From NCBI GenBank assembly GCA_012512545.1, contig JAAZDZ010000108.1, forward strand, positions 1 to 7,863: 7,863 nt of DNA, in the 5' to 3' direction. Below, in pieces: positions 1 to 6,810 of this stretch (its first letter is position 1; each line of letters starts with the position of its first letter). The stretch is from Alcaligenaceae bacterium. Its GTDB lineage: Bacteria > Pseudomonadota > Gammaproteobacteria > Burkholderiales > Burkholderiaceae_B. The notes beneath the pieces were generated by a model that searched no databases, was not told the origin of the DNA, and saw only the letters and a program-made list of their open reading frames with translations. A program made the translations under genes and the position numbers.

Positions 1-1340
1 CGCTGGATTACCATTTTGAGCCCGGCTCCCTGCGTGATGGCGTCACCCTTGCCGTGCCTCTGTTCGCCTTGAACCGCATCGACCCCATGCGTTGCGAGTG
101 GCTGGTGCCGGGCATGCTGAAGGAAAAAACCCATTTGCTGTTGAGGTCGCTGCCGCAGAAGCTGCGCCGTCATTGCGTGCCGTTGCCTGAATACGCAGCC
201 GGTTTTGTCGAGCGCTGGTTCGATCAGGCCGACGATCCGGGCATGAGCCTGCTGGATGCCATCGCCCAGGATATGTGGCAGCAGGTCAAGGTCAGGCCGC
301 AGCGCGGCGATTTCAAGCTGGAAACCCTGCCCGCCCACTTGTTCATGAACTTCAAGGTGGTGGATGAGCATGGCCGCATGCTGTCGGGCGGCCGCAATCT
401 CGACCAGCTCAAGGCCGAACATGGCCGCGATGCTCAGGTATCGTTCCAGATGGTGGCGGGGCGCGACCAGGAAGTCGCCCAGGCGCTGGCCCACGAAAAC
501 CTGACCGACTGGACGTTCGGCGAACTGCCGGAAATCATGGAAATCCAGCGCAAGGGGCAGTCGTTCATCGGCTATCCGGCGCTGGTGGATGAGGGCAGCC
601 ATTGCGAACTCGATGTCTTCGATGACCCGGCCGAAGCCCGGCGCCATCATCGGCGCGGCTTGTGCCGTTTGTTTCGTCTGGGATTGCGGGAGCAGGTCAA
701 GTTCCTGGAAAAGAATATTCCCGATCTGACCCGCATGAGCATGTTGTACATGAGTCTGGGTACGCAGGAAGCACTGCGGGATCAGATCATTGATTGCGGC
801 ATCGCCCAGGCATTCATGGCTGAACCCTGGCCCCAGGATCAGGCTTCCTTCGAGGCCCGCAAAGCCGAGGGGCGTAACCGTCTGGGTCTGATTGTGCAGG
901 AAATCGCCCGCTTGACGGCCACTATTCTTACGGAATGGAGCGCGCTGACCAAAAAGCTGCCTCAGGCCAGACCTCACAAAGCAGCCCATGAAGACCTGCA
1001 GGCCCAGCAGGCCGCCCTCATGACGCCCTGGTTTCTGCGCGACACGCCCTACGAGCGCCTGACGCACTTTCCGCGTTATCTGAAGGCGGCCCATGTGCGC
1101 ATCGACAAGCTGCGCGCCGATCCTGCCCGCGATGCGCGCTCCATGTCCGAAATGGCGCCTTTACTTGCGCAGTATCAGCGCGCGCAGCAGGCCCTGAAAG
1201 GCGCGAGCGACGCCCAGCTGGAAGAGTTCCGCTGGATGCTTCAGGAACTGCGGGTCGCCCTGTTTGCGCAGGAATTACGCACGCCCGCGCCGGTATCGGT
1301 CAAACGCCTGCAGAAAGCCTGGGCCGCCATGCAGCGTTGA
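1..1340 (+). CDS. hrpA: ATP-dependent RNA helicase HrpA, C-terminal part (5' end outside the window)
   Basis: This is the C-terminal third of HrpA, a DEAH-box RNA helicase that in E. coli acts on mRNA and has been linked to rescue of stalled ribosomes in the cytoplasm. The frame is open from base 3 to the TGA at 1338-1340, giving about 445 residues; the E. coli protein has about 1300. The helicase core with its ATPase motifs lies upstream of the window. What is visible is the long HrpA-specific C-terminal region (DUF3418 type), recognised from the stretch reading HFEPGSLRDGVTLAVPL, then FEWxxPG-like and SLPQKLRRHCVPLP motifs, followed by a charged, mostly helical tail. A GTG at 54 is only an internal valine, not a start, because the homology continues upstream of it. 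The stop lies 30 bases before dnaE, and its TTGA forms part of a possible dnaE -35 box. Identity rests on remembered family sequence and is secure. Confidence 0.93.
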   Translation, partial: LDYHFEPGSLRDGVTLAVPLFALNRIDPMRCEWLVPGMLKEKTHLLLRSLPQKLRRHCVPLPEYAAGFVERWFDQADDPGMSLLDAIAQDMWQQVKVRPQRGDFKLETLPAHLFMNFKVVDEHGRMLSGGRNLDQLKAEHGRDAQVSFQMVAGRDQEVAQALAHENLTDWTFGELPEIMEIQRKGQSFIGYPALVDEGSHCELDVFDDPAEARRHHRRGLCRLFRLGLREQVKFLEKNIPDLTRMSMLYMSLGTQEALRDQIIDCGIAQAFMAEPWPQDQASFEARKAEGRNRLGLIVQEIARLTATILTEWSALTKKLPQARPHKAAHEDLQAQQAALMTPWFLRDTPYERLTHFPRYLKAAHVRIDKLRADPARDARSMSEMAPLLAQYQRAQQALKGASDAQLEEFRWMLQELRVALFAQELRTPAPVSVKRLQKAWAAMQR

Positions 1341-1363
1341 ATCACCCGCCTCCCAAGTACAAT
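1337..1363 (+). promoter_or_regulatory. Putative sigma70 promoter of dnaE, predicted to give a leaderless mRNA
   Basis: A TACAAT hexamer at 1358-1363 matches the -10 consensus TATAAT at five of six positions. A TTGAAT at 1337-1342 matches the -35 consensus TTGACA at four of six positions, with a short 15-base spacer. The -35 box overlaps the TGA stop of hrpA. Transcription would begin about seven bases after the -10 box, near 1370, which is at or next to the dnaE ATG at 1371. Bases 1341-1370 contain no purine-rich ribosome-binding sequence, which fits a leaderless message. The hexamers are seen in the sequence; promoter activity and the start point are inferred. Confidence 0.5.
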
Positions 1364-1370
1364 CACCGCC

Positions 1371-4300
1371 ATGAATCACGAATCCAATCCTCCTGCTTTT
1401 GTCCACCTGCGCGTCCACTCCGAATTCTCGGTGGTGGATGGCATTGCGCAGATTACCGGTCTGGTGAAAACGGCCGTGGAATTCGGGCAGCCTGCGCTGG
1501 CCCTGACGGATCTCGCCAACCTGTTCGGCTTCGTCAAGTTCTATCGCGCAGCGCAAGGCAAGGGCGTCAAGCCGATTGCCGGTGCCGACGTCTGGCTGGA
1601 GAACGAGCAGGATCGCGAAAAACCGCAACGGCTGTTGCTGCTGGCCCGCAACCATGATGGTTATCTGGCCCTGTGCGATCTGCTCAGCCGCGCCTGGCTG
1701 ACCAATCAATACAAGGGCAGGGCAGAGCTGCGACGGGAATGGCTGGAGCAGCAAAAAGGCTTGATTCTGTTGTCGGGCGGGCGTTCTGGCGACATCGGCC
1801 AGGCGCTTGAGGCGGGGCGCGAGGCCGACGCCGAGGCACTGGCCCGGCAATGGGCCGCGCTCTACCCCGATGCCTATTTCATCGAATTGCAGCGCACAGG
1901 CGCCGATGGCGATGAAGGCTATGTGCAGGCGGCCCTGCGGCTGGCGGCCAGACTCGATCTGCCGGTGGTGGCCACCCACCCCATCCAGTTTCTGGAACAC
2001 GAAGATTTTCGCGCCCACGAAGCCCGTGTCTGCATTGCCGAAGGCGAACAGCTGGGCAATGCCCGGCGGCCGCGTCGTTACACCGACCAGCAATACATGC
2101 TCAGCTCGGAAGAAATGGCCCGCCGCTTTGCCGATGTGCCTTCGGCGATTGCCAATACGGTGGAAATCGCCCGGCGCTGCAACCTGACAATGGAACTGGG
2201 CAAGGCATATCTGCCCGATTTTCCCACGCCCGATGGCGTGACGCTGGATGATTACATGGTGCAACAGGCCCAGGAAGGTCTGGAGCGCCGCATGCAGTAC
2301 CTCTATCCCGACGTCGCCGAACGCCAGGCTCAATACCCCGCCTACCGCGAGCGGCTGGAATGGGAATGCACCATCATCATCAAAATGGGTTTTCCTGGCT
2401 ATTTCCTGATCGTTGCCGACTTCATCAACTGGGGCAAGAGCAACGGCGTGCCGGTCGGCCCGGGCCGGGGTTCGGGGGCAGGTTCGCTGGTGGCCTATGC
2501 TCTGGGCATTACCGATCTCGACCCTATCCGCTACGACCTGCTGTTTGAGCGCTTCCTGAACCCGGAACGCGTTTCCATGCCTGACTTCGATATCGACTTC
2601 TGTCAGGATAACCGCGAACGGGTCATTGATTACGTCAAGCAGAAATACGGCAAGCAGGCGGTCAGCCAGATCGCCACCTTCGGTACTTTGGGCGCCAAAG
2701 CCGTGGTGCGCGACGTGGGGCGCGTGCTGGAAATGCCCTATTCGCTGTGCGATGGCCTTTCCAAGCTGATTCCCTTCAGCCCCATGGACCCCTGGACACT
2801 GGACCGCACGCTCAAGGACGAACCGGCCTTTCTGGAACGCTACGAGCAGGAAGAAGAGGTGCGGGCGCTGGTCGATCTGGCCAAGCCGCTTGAGGGCCTG
2901 ACCCGCAACATCGGCATGCACGCCGGCGGGGTGCTGATTGCTCCGGGCAAGCTCACCGACTTTTGCCCCCTGTACTGCCAGCCCGGCCACGACAGCAGCG
3001 TGGTGTCCCAATACGATAAGGATGACGTCGAAGCCGTCGGCCTTGTGAAGTTCGACTTCCTGGGCTTGCGCAACCTCACGATTCTCGACTGGGCCGTGCG
3101 TTATGTGCGCCGCTTCAACCCTTCCATGCAGGAATTCGACCTCATGGAATTGTCGCTGGACGACCCAAAAGCCTATCAACTGCTTACTGAAGGCAACACC
3201 ACGGCTGTGTTCCAGCTGGAATCGCGGGGCATGAAGGAGCTTCTCAAAAGCCTCAAGCCCAGCAATTTTGAAGACGTCATTGCGGTACTCGCCCTGTACC
3301 GGCCCGGCCCCCTGGAATCCGGCATGGTGGTGGATTTCGTCAACCGCAAGCATGGCCGGGCTGAAGTCGATTACTTTCACCCGGATCTCGAAGCCGTCCT
3401 GACCAGCACCTACGGGGTGATTGTCTATCAGGAACAGGTGATGCTGATTTCGCAGATCATCGGTGGCTACAGCCTGGGCGGCGCCGATCTTCTGCGCCGC
3501 GCCATGGGCAAGAAAAAGCCAGAGGAAATGGCCAAGCATCGCGAACTGTTCGAAAAGGGCGCGGTCGAGAAAGGCTATGACGCCGATCTCGCCGTCAGGC
3601 TGTTCGACCTCATGGAAAAGTTCGCGGGCTACGGTTTCAACAAGAGTCACTCGGCGGCCTACGCCCTGATTGCCTACCAGACGGCCTGGCTCAAGCATTA
3701 TCACCCGGCGGAATTCCTGGCCGCCACCCTGTCTTCTGACATGGATGACACCGACAAGGTGCAGATTTTCTGGAAGGATGCGGTGGCAAACGGCGTTGAT
3801 GTGCTGCCGCCGGATGTCAATGCCTCGGCGTATCGCTTCGAGCCTGTGGAAGATACATACACCGCCAAGGGGCAGCCGCCCCGTTCCATGCGCTACGGGC
3901 TGGGCGCGGTCAAGGGAACCGGCCAGGCGGCTGTGGAAGAAATCATCCGCGCCCGCGAGGCGGAAGGCCCCTACACCAGCCTGTTCGACTTCTGCAAAAA
4001 GGTGGATCGCTCCATCGTCAATCGCCGCACCATCGAGGCGCTGATTCGCGCGGGCGCTTTCGATGCCATTTCCGAAAATCGGGCAGCCCTGCAGGCAACG
4101 GTAGGCAATGCCATCGAGGCGGCAGAACAGGCCGAGCGCAGTGCCAACCAGATTTCTCTGTTTGATGACAATGCGGGTGAAATCGTTGAACTCGAACTGG
4201 CCAAAGTGCAGCCCTGGGATCTGCAGACGCGGTTGCGCGAAGAAAAACTCGCTCTGGGCTTCTACTTCAGCGGTCATCTGTTTGACGCCTGGCGCGATGA

Positions 4301-4862
4301 AGTCCGGCGCTTTGCTCCCACGCCGCTGGCCCGCCTGCAGCCCTCGCGCAGCCTGCAGTGGTTTGCCGGGGTGCTCACCGCCGTACGGCCGCGCATGACG
4401 CGGCGCGGAAGAATGCTTTATGCCTTGCTGGACGATGGTTCCGGCCAGGTGGAAGTGGCCATTTTCAACGAGCTGTACGAACAGCACCGCCTGCGCCTGA
4501 AAGAAGACCAGCTCATCATCATCCATGGCAAGGTCACGCACGACGATTTCTCCGGCGGCCTGCGGGTCACGGCAGACGTCATCTACGATCTTCAACTCGC
4601 GCGGGAATCGCGCGCCCACAGCCTGCGCATCAGCCTGAACGGCAACGCCGACACCCAGCGCCTGCGTCAATTGCTGAATCCATACCGCGCCGACCCCGAA
4701 AACGGCCTGCCCGGCGTGCCGGTGGAACTCCAGCTGGAACGCGAAGGCTTCCGCTGCATGGTGCGCCTGGGCGAAGACTGGCGGGTGCGGATGTCCGACA
4801 CCATGCTCGAACAATTATCAGAATGGGTGAAGCCCGAAGCGCTGGAGATTACCTACGCATGA
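1371..4862 (+). CDS. dnaE: DNA polymerase III subunit alpha (replicative polymerase)
   Basis: Catalytic subunit of the chromosomal replicase, 1163 residues, close to the 1160 of E. coli DnaE. The domains run in the usual order. An N-terminal PHP domain begins with FVHLRVHSEFS (from residue 10). The polymerase palm carries GRGSGAGS (365-372) and PDFDIDF, whose D405 and D407 correspond to catalytic D401 and D403 of E. coli; the third catalytic aspartate is D562 in KFDFLGL. YGFNKSHS is at 754-761. A helix-hairpin-helix region follows from about 842, then the beta-clamp binding motif QISLF (927-931), an OB-fold at about 995-1075 and the tau-binding C-terminal tail. All key residues are intact. 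The ATG at 1371 is chosen because the conserved PHP start follows directly; it has no visible ribosome-binding site. The stop overlaps the next gene as ATGA. No TTA, CTA or TCA codon occurs in frame before base 4815, reflecting strong codon bias. Confidence 0.98.
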   Translation: MNHESNPPAFVHLRVHSEFSVVDGIAQITGLVKTAVEFGQPALALTDLANLFGFVKFYRAAQGKGVKPIAGADVWLENEQDREKPQRLLLLARNHDGYLALCDLLSRAWLTNQYKGRAELRREWLEQQKGLILLSGGRSGDIGQALEAGREADAEALARQWAALYPDAYFIELQRTGADGDEGYVQAALRLAARLDLPVVATHPIQFLEHEDFRAHEARVCIAEGEQLGNARRPRRYTDQQYMLSSEEMARRFADVPSAIANTVEIARRCNLTMELGKAYLPDFPTPDGVTLDDYMVQQAQEGLERRMQYLYPDVAERQAQYPAYRERLEWECTIIIKMGFPGYFLIVADFINWGKSNGVPVGPGRGSGAGSLVAYALGITDLDPIRYDLLFERFLNPERVSMPDFDIDFCQDNRERVIDYVKQKYGKQAVSQIATFGTLGAKAVVRDVGRVLEMPYSLCDGLSKLIPFSPMDPWTLDRTLKDEPAFLERYEQEEEVRALVDLAKPLEGLTRNIGMHAGGVLIAPGKLTDFCPLYCQPGHDSSVVSQYDKDDVEAVGLVKFDFLGLRNLTILDWAVRYVRRFNPSMQEFDLMELSLDDPKAYQLLTEGNTTAVFQLESRGMKELLKSLKPSNFEDVIAVLALYRPGPLESGMVVDFVNRKHGRAEVDYFHPDLEAVLTSTYGVIVYQEQVMLISQIIGGYSLGGADLLRRAMGKKKPEEMAKHRELFEKGAVEKGYDADLAVRLFDLMEKFAGYGFNKSHSAAYALIAYQTAWLKHYHPAEFLAATLSSDMDDTDKVQIFWKDAVANGVDVLPPDVNASAYRFEPVEDTYTAKGQPPRSMRYGLGAVKGTGQAAVEEIIRAREAEGPYTSLFDFCKKVDRSIVNRRTIEALIRAGAFDAISENRAALQATVGNAIEAAEQAERSANQISLFDDNAGEIVELELAKVQPWDLQTRLREEKLALGFYFSGHLFDAWRDEVRRFAPTPLARLQPSRSLQWFAGVLTAVRPRMTRRGRMLYALLDDGSGQVEVAIFNELYEQHRLRLKEDQLIIIHGKVTHDDFSGGLRVTADVIYDLQLARESRAHSLRISLNGNADTQRLRQLLNPYRADPENGLPGVPVELQLEREGFRCMVRLGEDWRVRMSDTMLEQLSEWVKPEALEITYA

Positions 4863-5977
4863 GCACCGATCAGAGTTTCAAACCTTTGCGCATCCTGCAT
4901 TCCGAGTCAGCCGTTGGTTGGGCCGGGCAGGAGCAGTATATTTTTCGCATGGTGGGGGCGATGCGCGATCGCGGCCATCACATGGAAGTGGTTTGTCAGC
5001 CGCATGCCATGATGGTTGAACGTTTGCGTGATGCAGGTTTCACCGTGCATACGCTGCCCATGCGGGGCACGATGAATTATCTGCGTGGCGTCGGAAAAAT
5101 CAAGAAAATACTGCGCGCCGGAAACTTCGATGTATTGAATACGCATAGTCGGCGCGACACCTTGCTGGCGGGCATGGCAGGGCGTCTGGCTGGCACGCCA
5201 CTCATCGTTCGCACCCGCCATCTGGCCAAGCCGCCTGGTTCTCTGCTGTCTTACAACAAAGTGCCGCATCGCATTACAACGGCCAGCAATTTCGTGCGTC
5301 AGCAGTTGATCGACCGCGGCGTGCCGGAAGGGCATGTGGCAACGGTTTATCCCGCTGTCGAGTTCCCTCCGCAAACCGGGCAATCCACCTTGCGCGCTGA
5401 ACTCAAGCTGGCTCCCAACGACATCGTGGTGGGCTGCGTGTCCGCGCTGCGGCATAAAAAGGGGCATCGCGAGCTTATCCAGGCCATGGCACCCTTGATT
5501 GCCGGGCGGCCGAATCTGCATCTGGTGGTGGTTGGTGATGGCTCGCCTGTGTTTGAAGAACTGCAGGCTCAGGCACAGGAGGCCGGGCTGACGCGCAGAG
5601 TCCACCTGTTGGGCAGGCGTGATGATGTGCCCAATCTCATGGAAGGTTTCGATATCTTTGCCATGGCGACGCGCCAGGAAGCGTCGGGTACGGTGTTTGT
5701 GGAAGCGGGGGCCATGGGCGTTCCGGTGATCGGCACCAATATTGACGGCGTGCCTGAGATGATGCAAGACGGCGTCAATGGGATGCTGGTGCCGCTGGAT
5801 GATATCCCGGCGCTCACACAGGCCATCCGACGCCTGGTGGAAGACCCTGAACTGCGTCAGCGCATGGGGCAGGCAGGGGTGGAGTTCTGCCGCAACTCAG
5901 GGCACTTCAGTCTGAAGGCCATGGTTGAGAGAGTAGAGTCCGCCTATGTGCGCTGGCTGGGAGAACTAAAAAAATGA
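4859..5977 (+). CDS. Glycosyltransferase family 4 (GT-B fold), probable LPS core sugar transferase
   Basis: A retaining GT-B glycosyltransferase of 372 residues, the usual length for GT4. It has no signal peptide or clear membrane segment, so it should act at the cytoplasmic face of the inner membrane on a lipid-linked acceptor. The N-terminal acceptor domain begins LRILHSESAVGWAGQEQ, where GWAGQE replaces the common GG-E loop. The C-terminal donor domain contains LHLVVVGDG, then VHLLGRRDDVPNLM, and the family E-x7-E motif at E274 and E282. It closes with the typical VIGTNIDGVPEMMQDGVNGMLV stretch in two parts (GVPE then GVNGMLV). The start is the ATG of an ATGA overlap with the dnaE stop; GGAGA at 4844-4848 is a moderate ribosome-binding site. 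The frame stays open far upstream inside dnaE, but that extension has no family similarity. Donor sugar and acceptor cannot be read from the sequence; LPS core is inferred from the neighbouring deacetylase and WaaE-like gene. Confidence 0.9.
   Translation: MSTDQSFKPLRILHSESAVGWAGQEQYIFRMVGAMRDRGHHMEVVCQPHAMMVERLRDAGFTVHTLPMRGTMNYLRGVGKIKKILRAGNFDVLNTHSRRDTLLAGMAGRLAGTPLIVRTRHLAKPPGSLLSYNKVPHRITTASNFVRQQLIDRGVPEGHVATVYPAVEFPPQTGQSTLRAELKLAPNDIVVGCVSALRHKKGHRELIQAMAPLIAGRPNLHLVVVGDGSPVFEELQAQAQEAGLTRRVHLLGRRDDVPNLMEGFDIFAMATRQEASGTVFVEAGAMGVPVIGTNIDGVPEMMQDGVNGMLVPLDDIPALTQAIRRLVEDPELRQRMGQAGVEFCRNSGHFSLKAMVERVESAYVRWLGELKK
5959..5964 (+). promoter_or_regulatory. Ribosome-binding site for the deacetylase gene
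   Basis: GGGAGA lies nine bases upstream of the ATG at 5974, inside the last codons of the GT4 gene. The spacing suits initiation at that ATG and supports it as the true start. The following spacer consists largely of an A-run. Confidence 0.65.
5968..5974 (+). other. In-phase A-AAA-AAA slippery heptamer at the GT4/deacetylase junction
   Basis: Seven adenines end at the A of the deacetylase ATG. In the GT4 frame they read as the last base of a CTA codon followed by AAA AAA and then the TGA stop. This is the exact phase of a bacterial -1 slippery heptamer (X XXY YYZ). A -1 slip would bypass the TGA and continue directly into the deacetylase frame, giving a fusion of the two proteins. The heptamer and its phase are seen; slippage is only a possibility. 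A purine-rich element lies three bases upstream, closer than the spacing known to stimulate -1 slippage in E. coli dnaX, and I see no strong downstream hairpin. Confidence 0.4.
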
Positions 5978-6810
5978 CACAGACAGTACCCGTATTGATG
6001 TATCACCATGTCTCGCCTGTCGAAGGCATGATCACCTCGTCTGTTGCCAACTTCGAGGACAATCTCAAATGGCTGAGCAAGCGGGGCTACCGCTCACTGA
6101 CCAGCGACGAATTCGCGGGGCATCTGGAAGGGCGCCCCGTGCCGCCACGTTCCATTCTCATTACGTTTGACGACGGCTATCTCGATAACTGGGTGTATGC
6201 CTATCCGCTCATGCAGCGTTACGGCTTCACCGGCATCATCTTTCTTGTTACTTCCTGGATAGGCGATGGCCCGGTGCGCCCGCACCTGGGGCAGAATGCG
6301 CTGCCCGAAACACCCTCGCATCACGATTGTGAAGATCGCATCGAACAGGGCAGGGCGGATGAAGTCATGCTGCGCTGGAGCGAAATCGAAGCCATGCGCG
6401 CAGACGGAGTCTTTGAATTCCACAGCCATACGCACACGCACACCCGTTGGGATCTCGGCCCGGAAAAAGCCGCCAAGAACGAGCACATGGCCCGGGAGCT
6501 GGCAGATTCCCGCCGTACACTGCAAGAGCGTCTGGGGGGCGTTTCTCAGCATTTCTGCTGGCCCCAGGGGTATTTCGACGAAGACTACATCCATCTGGCT
6601 CAGGAAGCGGGCTTCCGCTACCTGTATACCACTCAGCCCTTTGGCCAGAACAAGGCGGGTTCAGACCCTGCCCGCATCCACCGGATTGCAGTGCGCAATA
6701 CCACGGGAAATTCCGTAGGAAGGCGCATTGTGGTGGCGGCTCATCCCCTTATCGGCCCTGTGTTCAACCGGTTCAAGCTCTGGAAGCGCAACCGCAGGAG
6801 AGCGGCTTGA
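5974..6810 (+). CDS. NodB-type polysaccharide deacetylase, probably cytoplasmic and acting on an LPS core sugar
   Basis: A carbohydrate esterase 4 (NodB-like) enzyme of 278 residues that should hydrolyse the N-acetyl group of a hexosamine using a divalent metal. The opening VPVLMYHHVSP is typical of the family. TFDDGY (64-69) carries the catalytic and metal-binding aspartates D66 and D67. The metal-binding histidine motif is HSHTHTHTR starting at H150; both H150/H154 and H152/H156 fit the H[S/T]xxH pattern. Motif 3 is WPQGY at 196-200. The N-terminus is polar, with no signal peptide or anchor, unlike exported PgaB-type deacetylases. The C-terminus is strongly basic (KLWKRNRRR), which could favour contact with the membrane. 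The gene starts at an ATGA overlap with the GT4 gene, with GGGAGA upstream, and ends in a TTGA overlap with the GT2 gene. Context points to deacetylation of a core GlcNAc to GlcN; the substrate is inferred. Confidence 0.9.
   Translation: MTQTVPVLMYHHVSPVEGMITSSVANFEDNLKWLSKRGYRSLTSDEFAGHLEGRPVPPRSILITFDDGYLDNWVYAYPLMQRYGFTGIIFLVTSWIGDGPVRPHLGQNALPETPSHHDCEDRIEQGRADEVMLRWSEIEAMRADGVFEFHSHTHTHTRWDLGPEKAAKNEHMARELADSRRTLQERLGGVSQHFCWPQGYFDEDYIHLAQEAGFRYLYTTQPFGQNKAGSDPARIHRIAVRNTTGNSVGRRIVVAAHPLIGPVFNRFKLWKRNRRRAA
6796..6800 (+). promoter_or_regulatory. Strong ribosome-binding site that sets a TTG start for the GT2 gene
   Basis: AGGAG lies six bases before the TTG at 6807, an ideal spacing. The next in-frame candidate, GTG at 6831, has no comparable sequence ahead of it. 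This decides the start in favour of TTG and yields a TTGA overlap with the deacetylase stop. Confidence 0.7.

Noticed and set aside
1275..4814. An 1179-codon open frame on the minus strand covering nearly all of dnaE
   Set aside because: Its codons line up exactly with dnaE codons, so a stop can arise only where the sense strand uses TTA, CTA or TCA. The frame is bounded by a TTA in hrpA (1275-1277) and a TTA in dnaE (4815-4817). It therefore only reflects codon bias. The translated product shows no recognisable domain.
4358..4858. Upstream extension of the GT4 reading frame into the end of dnaE
   Set aside because: The extension is rich in Arg, Pro and Ala, lacks family similarity and overlaps conserved dnaE sequence; the GT4 domain begins right after the ATG at 4859.
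4859..5300. Slightly lower GC at the start of the GT4 gene as a sign of horizontal transfer
   Set aside because: A few sampled lines gave about 55% against 53-77% within dnaE, which is within normal gene-to-gene variation; there are no flanking mobile elements or repeats.
4907..5767. A 286-codon minus-strand frame opposite the GT4 gene, with a similar one opposite the deacetylase (6094-6594)
   Set aside because: Both align codon for codon with the sense gene and have the same codon-bias explanation; neither shows a recognisable family.
6421..6445. CA-rich repeated tract in the deacetylase as a simple-sequence repeat
   Set aside because: It encodes the conserved metal-binding His/Thr motif, so it is explained by protein function, and the repeat units are not perfect over any length.
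6447..6806. Upstream extension of the GT2 reading frame into the deacetylase gene
   Set aside because: It is an out-of-frame shadow of the deacetylase, and a strong ribosome-binding site marks the start at 6807.
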